Part shown: positions 27,223 to 36,885 of the stretch, in pieces
Numbering within the stretch: position 1 is the first letter of the stretch
Layout of the letters: each line of letters begins with the position of its first letter
From: Rhodanobacter sp.
GTDB taxonomy: Bacteria; Pseudomonadota; Gammaproteobacteria; Xanthomonadales; Rhodanobacteraceae
Direction of reading: 5' to 3'
Length of the DNA stretch: 64,000 bases
Assembly (NCBI GenBank): GCA_004298015.1
Contig: SCSE01000082.1
Span: 62,001 to 126,000 of the forward strand
Notes under the pieces: model-generated
Told to the model about the DNA's origin: nothing
Seen by the model: the letters and a program-made list of their open reading frames with translations, nothing else
The model's database searches: none
Translations under genes and position numbers: made by a program

Positions 27223-28710
27223 ATGAAGCTCTACCCGTTGTTTGCCGATCTGTCACAGCGCGCGGTACTGGTGCTCGGTGGTGGTGGGGTCGCGGAACGC
27301 AAGGTCGCTGGGTTGCTGGCGGTGCAGGCGATGGTGACAGTCAATGCACCGGTCTTGTCACCACAGCTGCGACGCTGGGTCGACGAAGGTCTGGTCGCAC
27401 ACCGAACCGAGGCATTCCAGGCGGACTGGCTGGATGCGGTGTGGCTGGTGGTGGCGGCCACGTCGGATCAGGCGATCAACCGCGAGGTAGCGGCCGCGGC
27501 TGCGCAGCGGCGTATTTTCGCCAACGTGGTAGACGATGCGGCGTTGTCCAGCTTCCACGTGCCGGCGGTGGTCGACCGTTCGCCGCTGACCATCGCGATC
27601 TCCAGCGGCGGCGACGCGCCAATGCTGGCGCGGTTGCTGCGCGAGCGGTTGGAAACGCTGCTCGATGAGTCACTTGGCGCGCTGGCTACGTTGGCGGCGA
27701 AGCTGCGCAAGCGCATTCGCCTGCGTTTCCCCGCGATGGCGGCGCGCCGGGGCTTTTATGAAAACCTGTTCGCCGGACCAGTGGCGGCGCTGCTGCGGCA
27801 GGGCCGTCCCAACGCGGCATGGGCGGCAGCCGAGCAGGCGCTGGCCAGCACACCGGTTGCAGCGGTGGGTTCGGTAGTCCTGGTGGGTGCCGGCCCTGGT
27901 GATCCGGGCTTGCTGACCCTGCGCGCGTTGCGTGCGCTGAACGAGGCCGATGTGATCCTGCATGACCGGCTGGTCGGCGCGGGCGTGCTCGAACTGGCAC
28001 GGCGCGATGCCGAGCGGATCGAGGTCGGCAAGCAGGCCGGACGACACCACACCACCCAGGATGGCATTCACGCCCTACTGCTGGCACATGCGCGGGCCGG
28101 CAAGCGGGTAGTGCGCCTGAAAGGCGGTGATCCATTCGTGTTCGGTCGCGGCGGCGAGGAGCTGGAATGCCTGCGCATGCACGGGATCCCCTACGAGGTG
28201 GTTCCGGGCATTACCGCCGCGGTGGCCTGCGCCGCGTATGCGGGCATCCCGCTGACCCATCGCGAACATGCGCAATCGGTGCGCTTTGTCACCGCACACT
28301 GCCAGTCCTCGCGCGACACCCTGGACTGGGCGGCGCTGGCGCAGGAGCGACAAACCCTCGCGGTTTATATGGGCGTGGCGGAGCTGGGCATGCTGCAGGC
28401 ACGCTTGATCGCGCACGGGCGTGCCGCCACGACCCCGTTTGCGCTGATCGAGAACGGCACGCGAGCCGAGCAACGCGTGGTCACCGGCACCCTGGCCCAG
28501 TTGGCCGACTGCGCCCTGAAACATGCAGTGCGGTCGCCGGCCTTGCTGATACTGGGCGCGGTGGCAGGTCTGGCCTCGTCGCTGGCGTGGTTCGGCGAAC
28601 CGCCGTTGACCGCGACTGTAGAGCCCGACTCTGCGCCGGGGGCGCGCCGGCCGATCAACGATGCCGTGGAGGCACGAAGCAGCCTGCTTGCAGCGATCCA
28701 CCAGGCCTGA
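27223..28710 (+). CDS. cysG: Siroheme synthase (uroporphyrinogen methylase / precorrin-2 oxidase / ferrochelatase)
   Basis: A 495-residue trifunctional enzyme that converts uroporphyrinogen III to siroheme, the CysI cofactor. The N-terminal half (1 to about 200) has the NAD-binding [13 protein letters not shown] and [15 protein letters not shown]; the C-terminal SUMT domain has [60 protein letters not shown] at 27223 matches the usual CysG N terminus. The C-terminal 40 residues are a variable tail. cysK follows after 70 bp. Confidence 0.95.
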   Translation: MKLYPLFADLSQRAVLVLGGGGVAERKVAGLLAVQAMVTVNAPVLSPQLRRWVDEGLVAHRTEAFQADWLDAVWLVVAATSDQAINREVAAAAAQRRIFANVVDDAALSSFHVPAVVDRSPLTIAISSGGDAPMLARLLRERLETLLDESLGALATLAAKLRKRIRLRFPAMAARRGFYENLFAGPVAALLRQGRPNAAWAAAEQALASTPVAAVGSVVLVGAGPGDPGLLTLRALRALNEADVILHDRLVGAGVLELARRDAERIEVGKQAGRHHTTQDGIHALLLAHARAGKRVVRLKGGDPFVFGRGGEELECLRMHGIPYEVVPGITAAVACAAYAGIPLTHREHAQSVRFVTAHCQSSRDTLDWAALAQERQTLAVYMGVAELGMLQARLIAHGRAATTPFALIENGTRAEQRVVTGTLAQLADCALKHAVRSPALLILGAVAGLASSLAWFGEPPLTATVEPDSAPGARRPINDAVEARSSLLAAIHQA

Positions 28711-28780
28711 CGGTTTATTTCACAGGCGCCGGCGCATCATCGCCGACGCCACCGGTTTCCCGGAATATCAGGAGTACCCC

Positions 28781-29722
28781 ATGATTTACGAAAGCATCCT
28801 CGACACCATCGGCAACACACCGATCGTGAAACTTCATCGGCTGGCACCGAAGCACGTGACGGTTTACGTCAAGGTGGAGGCGTTCAATCCGGCCGGCTCG
28901 GTGAAGGATCGCCTTGCTCTGGCCATCATCCTCGATGCCGAGCAGCGTGGCGCACTGAAGCCCGGCCAGACCGTGGTCGAGGCTACCTCGGGCAACACCG
29001 GCGTGGCGCTGGCGGCGGTATGCGCCGCGCGCGGCTACCCGTTCGTGGCGGTGATGACCGAAACATTCTCGATCGAGCGGCGAAAGCTGATCCGTGCCTA
29101 CGGTGGCAAGGTGGTACTGACCCCGGCCGCTGGCCGCGGCACGGCCATGGTGGTAAAGGCGGCGGAGCTGGCCAGGAAGCACGGCTGGTTTCTCGCCAAC
29201 CAGTTCGAGAACGAGGCCAACCCGGCCTACCACCGCAGCACCACCGGCCCGGAGATCGTGCGCGATTTCGCCGGCAAGCGGCTGGACTATTTCGTCAGCG
29301 GCTGGGGCACCGGCGGCACCATCACCGGTGTGGGTGAAGTGCTGAAGCTGGTGCGGCCCGACGTGAAGGTGATCGCCACCGAGCCGGAGGGCGCTGCTCT
29401 GCTCGCCGGCAAGGCGTGGCAGCCGCACAAGATCCAGGGTTGGAACCCGGACTTCCTGCCCAAGGTGCTCAATCGCGAGATTGCCGATGACATCGTGCTG
29501 GTCGACGACGTGCTGGCGCGCGATACCTCGCGCGCGCTGGCGCAGCAGGAAGGTATCTTCGTCGGCATTTCCGCCGGAGCCACCCTGGCCGCGGCCTTGA
29601 AGGTGGCCAGCGATGCGCCGGAAGGCTCGGTGCTGCTGGCGATGCTGCCCGACACCGGCGAGCGCTACCTTTCGACCTTCCTGTTCGAGGGCGTCAACGA
29701 AGGCTCGGACGAGGTCGAGTAA
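28781..29722 (+). CDS. cysK: Cysteine synthase A (O-acetylserine sulfhydrylase)
   Basis: A PLP enzyme joining sulfide and O-acetylserine to give cysteine, the end point of the pathway whose reductases lie at 15-19 kb. In 313 residues: IGNTPIVKLHRL at the N terminus, the PLP lysine in NPAGSVKDRLA, the substrate loop EATSGNTGVALA, the phosphate-binding GWGTGGTITGVGEVLK, and GISAGATLAA. A good AGGAG precedes the ATG. CysM is an alternative within the fold, but length and loop motifs fit CysK. Probably expressed with cysG under CysB. Confidence 0.92.
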   Translation: MIYESILDTIGNTPIVKLHRLAPKHVTVYVKVEAFNPAGSVKDRLALAIILDAEQRGALKPGQTVVEATSGNTGVALAAVCAARGYPFVAVMTETFSIERRKLIRAYGGKVVLTPAAGRGTAMVVKAAELARKHGWFLANQFENEANPAYHRSTTGPEIVRDFAGKRLDYFVSGWGTGGTITGVGEVLKLVRPDVKVIATEPEGAALLAGKAWQPHKIQGWNPDFLPKVLNREIADDIVLVDDVLARDTSRALAQQEGIFVGISAGATLAAALKVASDAPEGSVLLAMLPDTGERYLSTFLFEGVNEGSDEVE

Positions 29723-29736
29723 GCGCACTGTCGCCG

Positions 29737-29762
29737 CTCTCCCTGCGCTGGCGTGGGGAGAG
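29737..29762 (+). terminator. Hairpin downstream of cysK
   Basis: CTCTCCC pairs with GGGGAGAG across an 11-base loop, 14 bases after the cysK stop. No U tract follows, so termination here is only possible. Confidence 0.35.
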
Positions 29763-29803
29763 GGCGAGGGCGTACCTGCCTGGAATCGGCAACGACACCG
29801 GGA

Positions 29804-30193
29804 TCATCTGCCGCCTGTCGTCGCCTTTGACGTTGCCGTCGCCACTGCGCCCCACTGGCTGATCAGTTTCTCCCCCACGCTGGCCAGCGCGTGGATCGCC
29901 GGAAGCATTTCGCGGCCGAGTTCGGTGAGTGCGTATTCAGCCGACGGTGGCGAGCTGTCCAATACGCGCCGGGTCACCAGCCCGCGTGATTCCAGCTCGC
30001 GCAGGCGTGCACTGAGCACCCGTGCCGAGATGCGCGGAATGTCATGGCGCAACTCGCCAAAGCGGCGCGGTTCCGCGCTCAGGTACCAGATCACGTTCGG
30101 TGCCCACGCACCGCGCAGCAGGGTCAGGCTTTCAGTCAGCGGGCAGGCCGGCGGCGGTGCGGCGACCTTGCTCTTGCGTACGGGCAGGCCCAT
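29804..30193 (-). CDS. HxlR family transcriptional regulator
   Basis: A 129-residue winged-helix protein of the HxlR/DUF24 type: CPLTESLTLLRGAWAPNVIWYL at the N terminus includes the conserved single cysteine (residue 17) often used for redox or electrophile sensing, followed by RRFGELRHDIPRISARVLSARLRELE and the wing GLVTRRV. Such regulators commonly repress a divergent detoxification gene; here that is a glutathione transferase. A perfect 17-bp palindrome lies in the shared 183-bp gap. Confidence 0.9.
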   Translation of the reverse strand: MGLPVRKSKVAAPPPACPLTESLTLLRGAWAPNVIWYLSAEPRRFGELRHDIPRISARVLSARLRELESRGLVTRRVLDSSPPSAEYALTELGREMLPAIHALASVGEKLISQWGAVATATSKATTGGR

Positions 30194-30267
30194 GCAGATT
30201 TCCGTTCCGGCTTTGCCGGTATCCGGGGAGATACCGCATTCTGCACTAACCTGCAGTTACATGGTAT

Positions 30268-30284
30268 CCATCAGTAACTGATGG
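30268..30284. promoter_or_regulatory. Palindromic operator candidate for HxlR
   Basis: CCATCAGTAACTGATGG is a perfect 8-1-8 palindrome between the divergent HxlR and GST genes. A second, looser repeat (GTTAC at 30256-30260 facing GTAAC at 30274-30278) overlaps it, and TAAGAT just downstream could be a -10 for the GST gene. HxlR proteins bind such dyads as dimers. Confidence 0.5.
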
Positions 30285-30376
30285 CCGCTAAGATTCGGTG
30301 TCCGACATCCCTGTCCTGTGCGGCACCTGCCGCTACGCGGTGTTCCGATTCGCCCCAACCCTCTGGAGAAAATCGC

Positions 30377-30991
30377 ATGAAGCTCTTCTACTCCCCCGGC
30401 GCCTGCTCGCTCTCGCCGCACATCGTCGCCCTGGAAGCAGGCATTCCCCTGCAACTGGAAAAAGTCGATCTCGGGGCCAAGCGTACCGAAGGCAGCCAGG
30501 ACTTCTGGCAGGTCAATCCGAAGGGCTACGTGCCGGCGCTGCTGCTCGACAACGGCGAGCTGCTCACCGAAGGCCCGGCGATCGTGCAATACCTCGCCGA
30601 CCTGAAGCCGCAGAGCGGCCTGGCGCCGGCCAATGGCACGCTGCCGCGCTATCGCCAGCAGGAGAGCCTGGGCTATATCAACTCCGAGCTGCACAAGACC
30701 TACAGCCCGTTATTCAATCCGGCGACACCCGCCGAGGTGCGCCAGGAGCGCAAGGACTACCTGCGCAGGCGCTATGCACCGCTCGATGCCGTGCTGGCGA
30801 AGCAGGACTGGCTGCTCGGCGACCAGTTCACCGCCGCGGATGCCTACCTGTTTACCGTCACCAACTGGGCGCGCATGGTGGACCTGGATCTGTCCGAATT
30901 CCCGGCATTGATGGCGTTCCAGAAGCGCGTTGCGGCGCGACCGAAGGTAAAGGAGGCGATGCTGGCGGAGGGGCTGATGCAGGCGGCATAA
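30377..30991 (+). CDS. Glutathione S-transferase, beta class
   Basis: A 204-residue cytoplasmic GST. The N-terminal thioredoxin-like domain starts MKLFYSPGACSLSPHIVALE with Cys10, the beta-class catalytic cysteine, and has NPKGYVPAL and EGPAIVQYLAD for glutathione binding; the helical C-terminal domain contains LLGDQFTAADAYLF. It matches E. coli GstA-like enzymes that conjugate electrophiles. ATG at 30377 follows a GGAGA site. It probably answers to the divergent HxlR regulator. Confidence 0.92.
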   Translation: MKLFYSPGACSLSPHIVALEAGIPLQLEKVDLGAKRTEGSQDFWQVNPKGYVPALLLDNGELLTEGPAIVQYLADLKPQSGLAPANGTLPRYRQQESLGYINSELHKTYSPLFNPATPAEVRQERKDYLRRRYAPLDAVLAKQDWLLGDQFTAADAYLFTVTNWARMVDLDLSEFPALMAFQKRVAARPKVKEAMLAEGLMQAA

Positions 30992-31494
30992 GCCGTTTGG
31001 CGGTCATGGCGTGGAATCCTGCACTTGTGGCAAGGCGCAAAGCGGACCGGGGCCGGCATGTCCCGCGTTCCGCTGCTGCGTGGTCGACGTTGTGCCCTGT
31101 GACGCGTCGGTTTGTCGGTGGGTTGCCCCTTTTTCCCGTCCCGGTTTTCGCGGTGCTGGAACGTCAAGGCCAGTGCCTGCACACGCCCTGGTTGAGCACG
31201 GCTGGACGGAAACAGCATTGGCAGGAAGGCGGCCGGTTGGGCGCGGTCGGCAACACGCGCTACCGGATGTCCGGCCCTGATTCGGCCCGACATCCCGTTC
31301 CGATGTCAATACGCTGCCGCTACCGGCAGTGCACGGGTGCGGCGCAAGTGCCCCGGCATTGACGACGCGGTCGCCGCGCACGGGGACAATCTGCTGCATC
31401 GCGTGGGAGACCGCCGATAAACGTCACACAATTCATCCACGACGAAATGACACTGATCAGCTGACCCAACCCACAAGTCCGGAGCTCACGAAAA
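30992..31494. other. Gene-free stretch between GST and alcohol dehydrogenase genes
   Basis: About 500 bp without a convincing gene on either strand: the open frames have no family-like sequence and no ribosome sites. It contains one copy of an 18-bp direct repeat (31132-31149) that recurs after the dehydrogenase gene. The last 100 bp are more AT-rich and probably hold the promoter of the dehydrogenase gene, but no clear hexamer pair was seen. Confidence 0.5.
31132..31149 (+). repeat. 18-bp direct repeat, copy 1
   Basis: TTTCCCGTCCCGGTTTTC, found again at 32554-32571. The two copies flank the dehydrogenase gene about 1.4 kb apart in the same orientation. Confidence 0.6.
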
Positions 31495-32505
31495 ATGAAA
31501 GCAGTCGCTCTCACGCACTACCTTCCCATCGAAAACCCAAACGCGTTTCTGGACGTGGAGCTGCCCACGCCGGTGGCCTTGGGACGCGACCTGCTGGTCG
31601 CGGTGAAGGCCGTATCCATCAACCCGGTCGACACCAAGGTGCGTCGCCCCAAAGACCAGGTGGAAGAGACTCCCCGCGTTCTTGGCTGGGATGCCAGCGG
31701 CGTGGTCGAGGCGGTCGGCCCGGACGTCACACTCTTCAAGCCGGGGGATGAGGTGTATTACGCCGGCGATATTACCCGGGCTGGCTCCAATGCCGAATAT
31801 CAGCTGGTGGACGAACGCATCGTCGGATTCAAGCCCACGCGCCTCAGCTTTGCCGAGGCCGCGGCGCTGCCACTGACAACGATTACCGCCTACGAGGCCT
31901 TCTTCGATCGCCTCGGGATTGATCGCGACGGGGCCGACGAGGGGCAGTCGGTGCTCATTATCGGGGCTGGAGGTGGCGTCGGCTCGATCGGCATTCAGCT
32001 GGCCAAGGCAGCCGGCCTGGTCGTCATTGCCACCGCCTCGCGCCCGGAAACGACAAACTGGGTCAAGACGCTGGGCGCGGATCACGTGGTCAACCACCGT
32101 GAGCCGCTGGTCGAACAGGTGCGTGCGCTCGGGTTTCAGCATGTCGATCACGTGGCGATCTTCAATGACATGCGCCATTGGGAAACCGCGGTTGAATTGA
32201 TCCGGCCGCAGGGCGGGATCGTCACGATCGATGACACTCACCTGCCGATGCCCATGGCCGGCATGAAGACGAAGGCTGCCAGCCTGCATTGGGAGTTCAT
32301 GTTCGCCCGCGCCATGTTTGAGACGCCAGACATGATCGAACAGCACAGGTTGCTGAACTATGTGGCGGATGAGATCGACGCAGGGCGCATTCGCACGACG
32401 CTCAGCGAAGTGCTGACTCCGATCAATGCTGAAAACATCCGCGCTGCCCACGCGCTTATTGAAACCGGACAGGCCAAAGGCAAGATCGTCGTTCAATCGT
32501 TCTGA
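31495..32505 (+). CDS. Zinc-type alcohol dehydrogenase / quinone oxidoreductase-like protein
   Basis: A 336-residue medium-chain dehydrogenase/reductase. The N-terminal GroES-like domain has SINPVDTKVR and VLGWDASGVVEAVG; the Rossmann domain has SVLIIGAGGGVGSIGIQLAK. The catalytic-zinc cysteine and the structural-zinc four-cysteine lobe are missing, so despite the family name it is likely a zinc-independent NADPH quinone/enone reductase (ZADH1/QOR branch). Substrate unknown. Genes of this type are often paired with HxlR regulators; one lies 1.3 kb upstream. Flanked by 18-bp direct repeats. Confidence 0.87.
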   Translation: MKAVALTHYLPIENPNAFLDVELPTPVALGRDLLVAVKAVSINPVDTKVRRPKDQVEETPRVLGWDASGVVEAVGPDVTLFKPGDEVYYAGDITRAGSNAEYQLVDERIVGFKPTRLSFAEAAALPLTTITAYEAFFDRLGIDRDGADEGQSVLIIGAGGGVGSIGIQLAKAAGLVVIATASRPETTNWVKTLGADHVVNHREPLVEQVRALGFQHVDHVAIFNDMRHWETAVELIRPQGGIVTIDDTHLPMPMAGMKTKAASLHWEFMFARAMFETPDMIEQHRLLNYVADEIDAGRIRTTLSEVLTPINAENIRAAHALIETGQAKGKIVVQSF

Positions 32506-32553
32506 GAGCGATTGTGCCGCCACTTGCAAGCTGGAATGGCGGCGGCATCAAGG

Positions 32554-32571
32554 TTTCCCGTCCCGGTTTTC
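32554..32571 (+). repeat. 18-bp direct repeat, copy 2
   Basis: Identical to 31132-31149, lying 49 bases after the dehydrogenase stop codon. Confidence 0.6.
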
Positions 32572-32690
32572 CAGGCGCGATTTCCCAGGTTTCCAAAGGT
32601 TTGCATCGCATCGCGTCACGACAAAGGCGCGGTGAGCAGGTGACACTTCGGTCCTGAAAAGCACCTTGCCCTTCCACCCCGTGTGCATTT

Positions 32691-34088
<1,398 letters not shown>

Positions 34089-34093
34089 TTACA

Positions 34094-34128
34094 TGCTGGC
34101 GACCCGCCCATGAGACGTGTCGCCAGCA
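34094..34128. promoter_or_regulatory. Inverted repeat in the purB-fumC divergent promoter region
   Basis: Perfect 10-base arms TGCTGGCGAC and GTCGCCAGCA are separated by 15 bases. A TAAAAT (minus strand, 34091-34086) next to the left arm could be the purB -10, and TATAGT (34144-34149) to the right could be the fumC -10, so the dyad lies between both promoters and may be an operator. Confidence 0.4.
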
Positions 34129-34183
34129 CGACATGTGGTGGCCTATAGTCGGGCGATCTTTACAGCTTTGAAGGAGTATCACC

Positions 34184-35566
34184 ATGAGTGGATTCCGCAT
34201 CGAACACGACAGCATGGGTGAACTGCAGGTACCTGCTGACGCCCTGTATGGCGCGCAAACCCAGCGCGCAATCGACAATTTTCCGATCTCGGGCCTGCAC
34301 TTGCCGCGCCCTTTCATTCGCGCGCTAGGGCTTGTCAAGGCATCGGCCGCCGAGGTGAACCTGTCGATGGGGCATCTTAAGAAGCATCAGGCGGCGGCGA
34401 TTCGCAAGGCGGCGCTGGCGGTGGCCGAGGGGACGCACGACGCGCAGTTCCCGATCGATATCTTCCAGACCGGCTCGGGCACCAGCACCAACATGAACGC
34501 GAACGAGGTGATCGCGCACCTGGCGGTGCAGGGTGGCACCAAGGTGCATCCGAATGACCATGTGAACTACGGCCAGAGCTCGAATGACGTGATCCCCACC
34601 GCGATCCACGTCAGCGCCACGCTCACCTGCAGCGAGCAACTGCTGCCGGCGTTGAAGCACCTGCGCAAGACCATCGACAAGCGGGCGCGTGAGTTGCGGC
34701 GTATCCCCAAGACCGGTCGTACCCACCTGATGGACGCGATGCCGATCACCTTCGGCCAGGAGCTCTCCGGCTGGTCGGCGCAGGTCGCCTCGGCGGTCGA
34801 GCGCATCGAGGATGCGCTGAAGCGCATGCGCCGGCTGCCGCTGGGTGGCACCGCGGTGGGTACTGGCGTCAACGCCGATCCGAAGTTCGGTCCGGCGGTG
34901 GCGGCGCAGCTGAAGAAGCTCACCGGGGTGAGGTTCGAGTCGGCGGAGAATTATTTTGAAGGCATGGCGTCGCAGGATGTGGCGGTGGAGTTGTCCGGCC
35001 AGTTGAAGACGCTGGCGGTGGCGTTGATGAAGATTGCCAATGATCTGCGCTGGATGAATTCCGGCCCGCTGGCAGGCCTGGGCGAGATTTCGCTGCCGGC
35101 GCTGCAGCCGGGCTCATCGATCATGCCCGGCAAGGTCAATCCGGTGATTCCCGAGGCCACCGCGATGGTGGCCGCGCAAGTGATCGGCAACGATGCATCG
35201 ATCACCATCGCCGGCCAGTCCGGCAACTTCCAGCTCAACGTGATGCTGCCGTTGATCGCGCACAACCTGCTGCAGTCGATCGGTATCCTCGCCAATGTGT
35301 CGCACCTGCTCGCCGATCAGGCGATCGCTGGCTTCACGGTCAACAAGGCGCGGGTCGAACAGGCGCTGGCGATGAACCCGATCCTGGTTACTGCGCTGAA
35401 TCCGCTGATCGGCTACGAGCAGGGCGCCGCCATCGCCAAGCAGGCATACAAGGAAAAACGACCGGTTCTCGACGTGGCGCTGGAGGTCACCGGGTTGTCG
35501 AAGGACGCATTGAAGAAGCTGCTCGATCCGCTGACGCTGACCCGTGGTGGCATCCACGAGAAATAA
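34184..35566 (+). CDS. fumC: Class II fumarate hydratase
   Basis: Oxygen-stable, iron-free fumarase converting fumarate to malate in the TCA cycle; homotetramer. The 460 residues include EHDSMGELQVPADALYGAQTQRA, GSGTSTNMNANEV, HPNDHVNYGQSSNDV, the catalytic loop GSSIMPGKVNPVIPE near 315-330, and GQSGNFQLNVMLP. Length and motifs equal E. coli FumC. A strong AAGGAG precedes the ATG. A REP-like inverted repeat follows the stop by 10 bases. Confidence 0.96.
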   Translation: MSGFRIEHDSMGELQVPADALYGAQTQRAIDNFPISGLHLPRPFIRALGLVKASAAEVNLSMGHLKKHQAAAIRKAALAVAEGTHDAQFPIDIFQTGSGTSTNMNANEVIAHLAVQGGTKVHPNDHVNYGQSSNDVIPTAIHVSATLTCSEQLLPALKHLRKTIDKRARELRRIPKTGRTHLMDAMPITFGQELSGWSAQVASAVERIEDALKRMRRLPLGGTAVGTGVNADPKFGPAVAAQLKKLTGVRFESAENYFEGMASQDVAVELSGQLKTLAVALMKIANDLRWMNSGPLAGLGEISLPALQPGSSIMPGKVNPVIPEATAMVAAQVIGNDASITIAGQSGNFQLNVMLPLIAHNLLQSIGILANVSHLLADQAIAGFTVNKARVEQALAMNPILVTALNPLIGYEQGAAIAKQAYKEKRPVLDVALEVTGLSKDALKKLLDPLTLTRGGIHEK

Positions 35567-35576
35567 TGGCCGTGCT

Positions 35577-35652
35577 TGTAGGAGCCCACCCTGTGGGCGA
35601 TGCTTTTCTCGTAGGCCGCGCAAGAGCATCGCCCACCGGGTGGGCTCCTACA
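35577..35652. repeat. REP-like inverted repeat after fumC
   Basis: Two 28-base arms (35577-35604 and 35625-35652) match with one mismatch and start TGTAGGAGCCCACC. The GTAGGAGC head and GGGCGATGCT body resemble intergenic REP elements of xanthomonads and pseudomonads. It sits between convergent genes and could act as a bidirectional terminator. Related copies lie at 43639-43662 and 61866-61932. Confidence 0.75.
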
Positions 35653-35663
35653 TGATGTAAACC

Positions 35664-36185
35664 TCAGCGGTGATGCGTGTCAGCGCGGCATTGCGCGATA
35701 TGGTCGGTGGTGATTTCCGCGTAGGGACGAAATGCCGGCACCTGCAGCGCCAGATCATTCTGCGTGGCGCGCAGGCGATCGAGGCTGTCGCAAAACAGGG
35801 AAACGTCGCCCTCGATGCGATCCGCGCTGGCCCGGATATCCGCGTCGATCTTGTCCGGCTGGCCTTCGGACAGCCGCTTGGCGCCGTTGCCTATGGCCTG
35901 GCCGGCCGTGCCGACCGGAATGCCCTGGCTGCGCAGCTTGTAGGCCTCCACGTAGTACTGGCGGATCAGATCGTGTTGCGTATCGTTGAGGCCGACCGCC
36001 TTGCCGGCAATGCTCAGGTCGCCATCGGGGCTGATGCGGGCATTCGGCTGACCCGGTGCCATCACGTCGGCGATCCCGTCATGCAGGCGGATCACACCGG
36101 CGAGTTCCACGCTGCCGTGGCCGGGGCTGCAACCGAGCAGCAGGGCTGGGAGGAGCGACAGCCCGAGGTGGCGGAGAGAGGTCAT
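35664..36185 (-). CDS. YggN-like (DUF2884) lipoprotein, copy 2
   Basis: A 173-residue secreted lipoprotein: signal LGLSLLPALLLGC with lipobox, then ARISPDGDLSIAGKAVGLN, LIRQYYVEAYKLRSQG, QAIGNGAKRL and FRPYAEIT near the C terminus. This layout (beta-rich start with DGDL, helical middle) resembles DUF2884/YggN, a periplasmic family of unknown function. It lies 38 bp after a paralogue with the same order of motifs (ISANGELRVDGKVV, FRPYAGI). Start at 36185 gives a normal signal peptide. Confidence 0.7.
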   Translation of the reverse strand: MTSLRHLGLSLLPALLLGCSPGHGSVELAGVIRLHDGIADVMAPGQPNARISPDGDLSIAGKAVGLNDTQHDLIRQYYVEAYKLRSQGIPVGTAGQAIGNGAKRLSEGQPDKIDADIRASADRIEGDVSLFCDSLDRLRATQNDLALQVPAFRPYAEITTDHIAQCRADTHHR

Positions 36186-36223
36186 CTTGATGTTTCCTTG
36201 TGGATGGACTTTGGTGGACGCGC

Positions 36224-36778
36224 TCAATGGGCCGAGTCGTCCTTGCAGTCCGTGCCTGCATCGGCGTGAATAATACCGGCATAGGGCCTGAAGGCAGGCA
36301 GGTCGATGGCAAGCGCATTTTGCGTCGCCTTGAGGTTGGCAATGTCCACGCAGATCTTGTTCGCTTCGGTGTCGACCTGTTTGGCCTTGGCGTCGACATG
36401 CTTGTCGATCTGGTCGCTGTCGCCGCTGGCAATGCTGGCGGCTATGCCCCGGATCGCTGCGCCGGCGACGGCGGCGCCGGCCTTGCCGGTGGCAATGCCG
36501 TGCTCACGCACGGCAAGTGCGGCGGTCGCATAGCGTTTGAGCAGCGCCTGTTGTGCCGAGGTTGTCGCGACGACTTTTCCGTCGACGCGCAGCTCGCCAT
36601 TGGCGGAGATCACGGCATTGGGGGCATCGCTGACGTGCAACGTGACAACCCCATGCTTGACCCGGATGCCGCCGTTGGCAATCGAGGTGCTGCCGAAATC
36701 GCTCATCATCGAGCCGTTGCCGCAGCCTGCCAGCAGGCCGGTGGCCAGAAGTGCGAAGAACACAAGACGTAGTGGCAT
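36224..36778 (-). CDS. YggN-like (DUF2884) lipoprotein, copy 1
   Basis: A 184-residue lipoprotein (VFFALLATGLLAGC lipobox) paralogous to the next gene: both share the segment around VISANGELRVDGKVV, a helix with IATGKAGAAVAG/IPVGTAGQAIG, the LKATQNALAIDLPAFRPYAGI block and a C-terminal cysteine. This copy adds a charged helix DKHVDAKAKQVDTEANK. The two lie head to tail 38 bp apart and likely form a transcript. Function unknown; the DUF2884 assignment is by resemblance. Confidence 0.7.
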   Translation of the reverse strand: MPLRLVFFALLATGLLAGCGNGSMMSDFGSTSIANGGIRVKHGVVTLHVSDAPNAVISANGELRVDGKVVATTSAQQALLKRYATAALAVREHGIATGKAGAAVAGAAIRGIAASIASGDSDQIDKHVDAKAKQVDTEANKICVDIANLKATQNALAIDLPAFRPYAGIIHADAGTDCKDDSAH

Positions 36779-36885
36779 GAAAATTCCCCGGTGTGAAGTT
36801 TTCCCGGCATGCGGTGAGCGATGCCGAGAGACGCGCTGGCGGCAGTTGCGACGGATGGGCCGTTGCGGCCCATCCGTCGCGTCAC

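Noticed and set aside
30298-31362. 354-residue frame overlapping the GST gene
   Set aside because: Off-frame reading of GST followed by non-coding sequence; Arg/Ala-rich and without homology.
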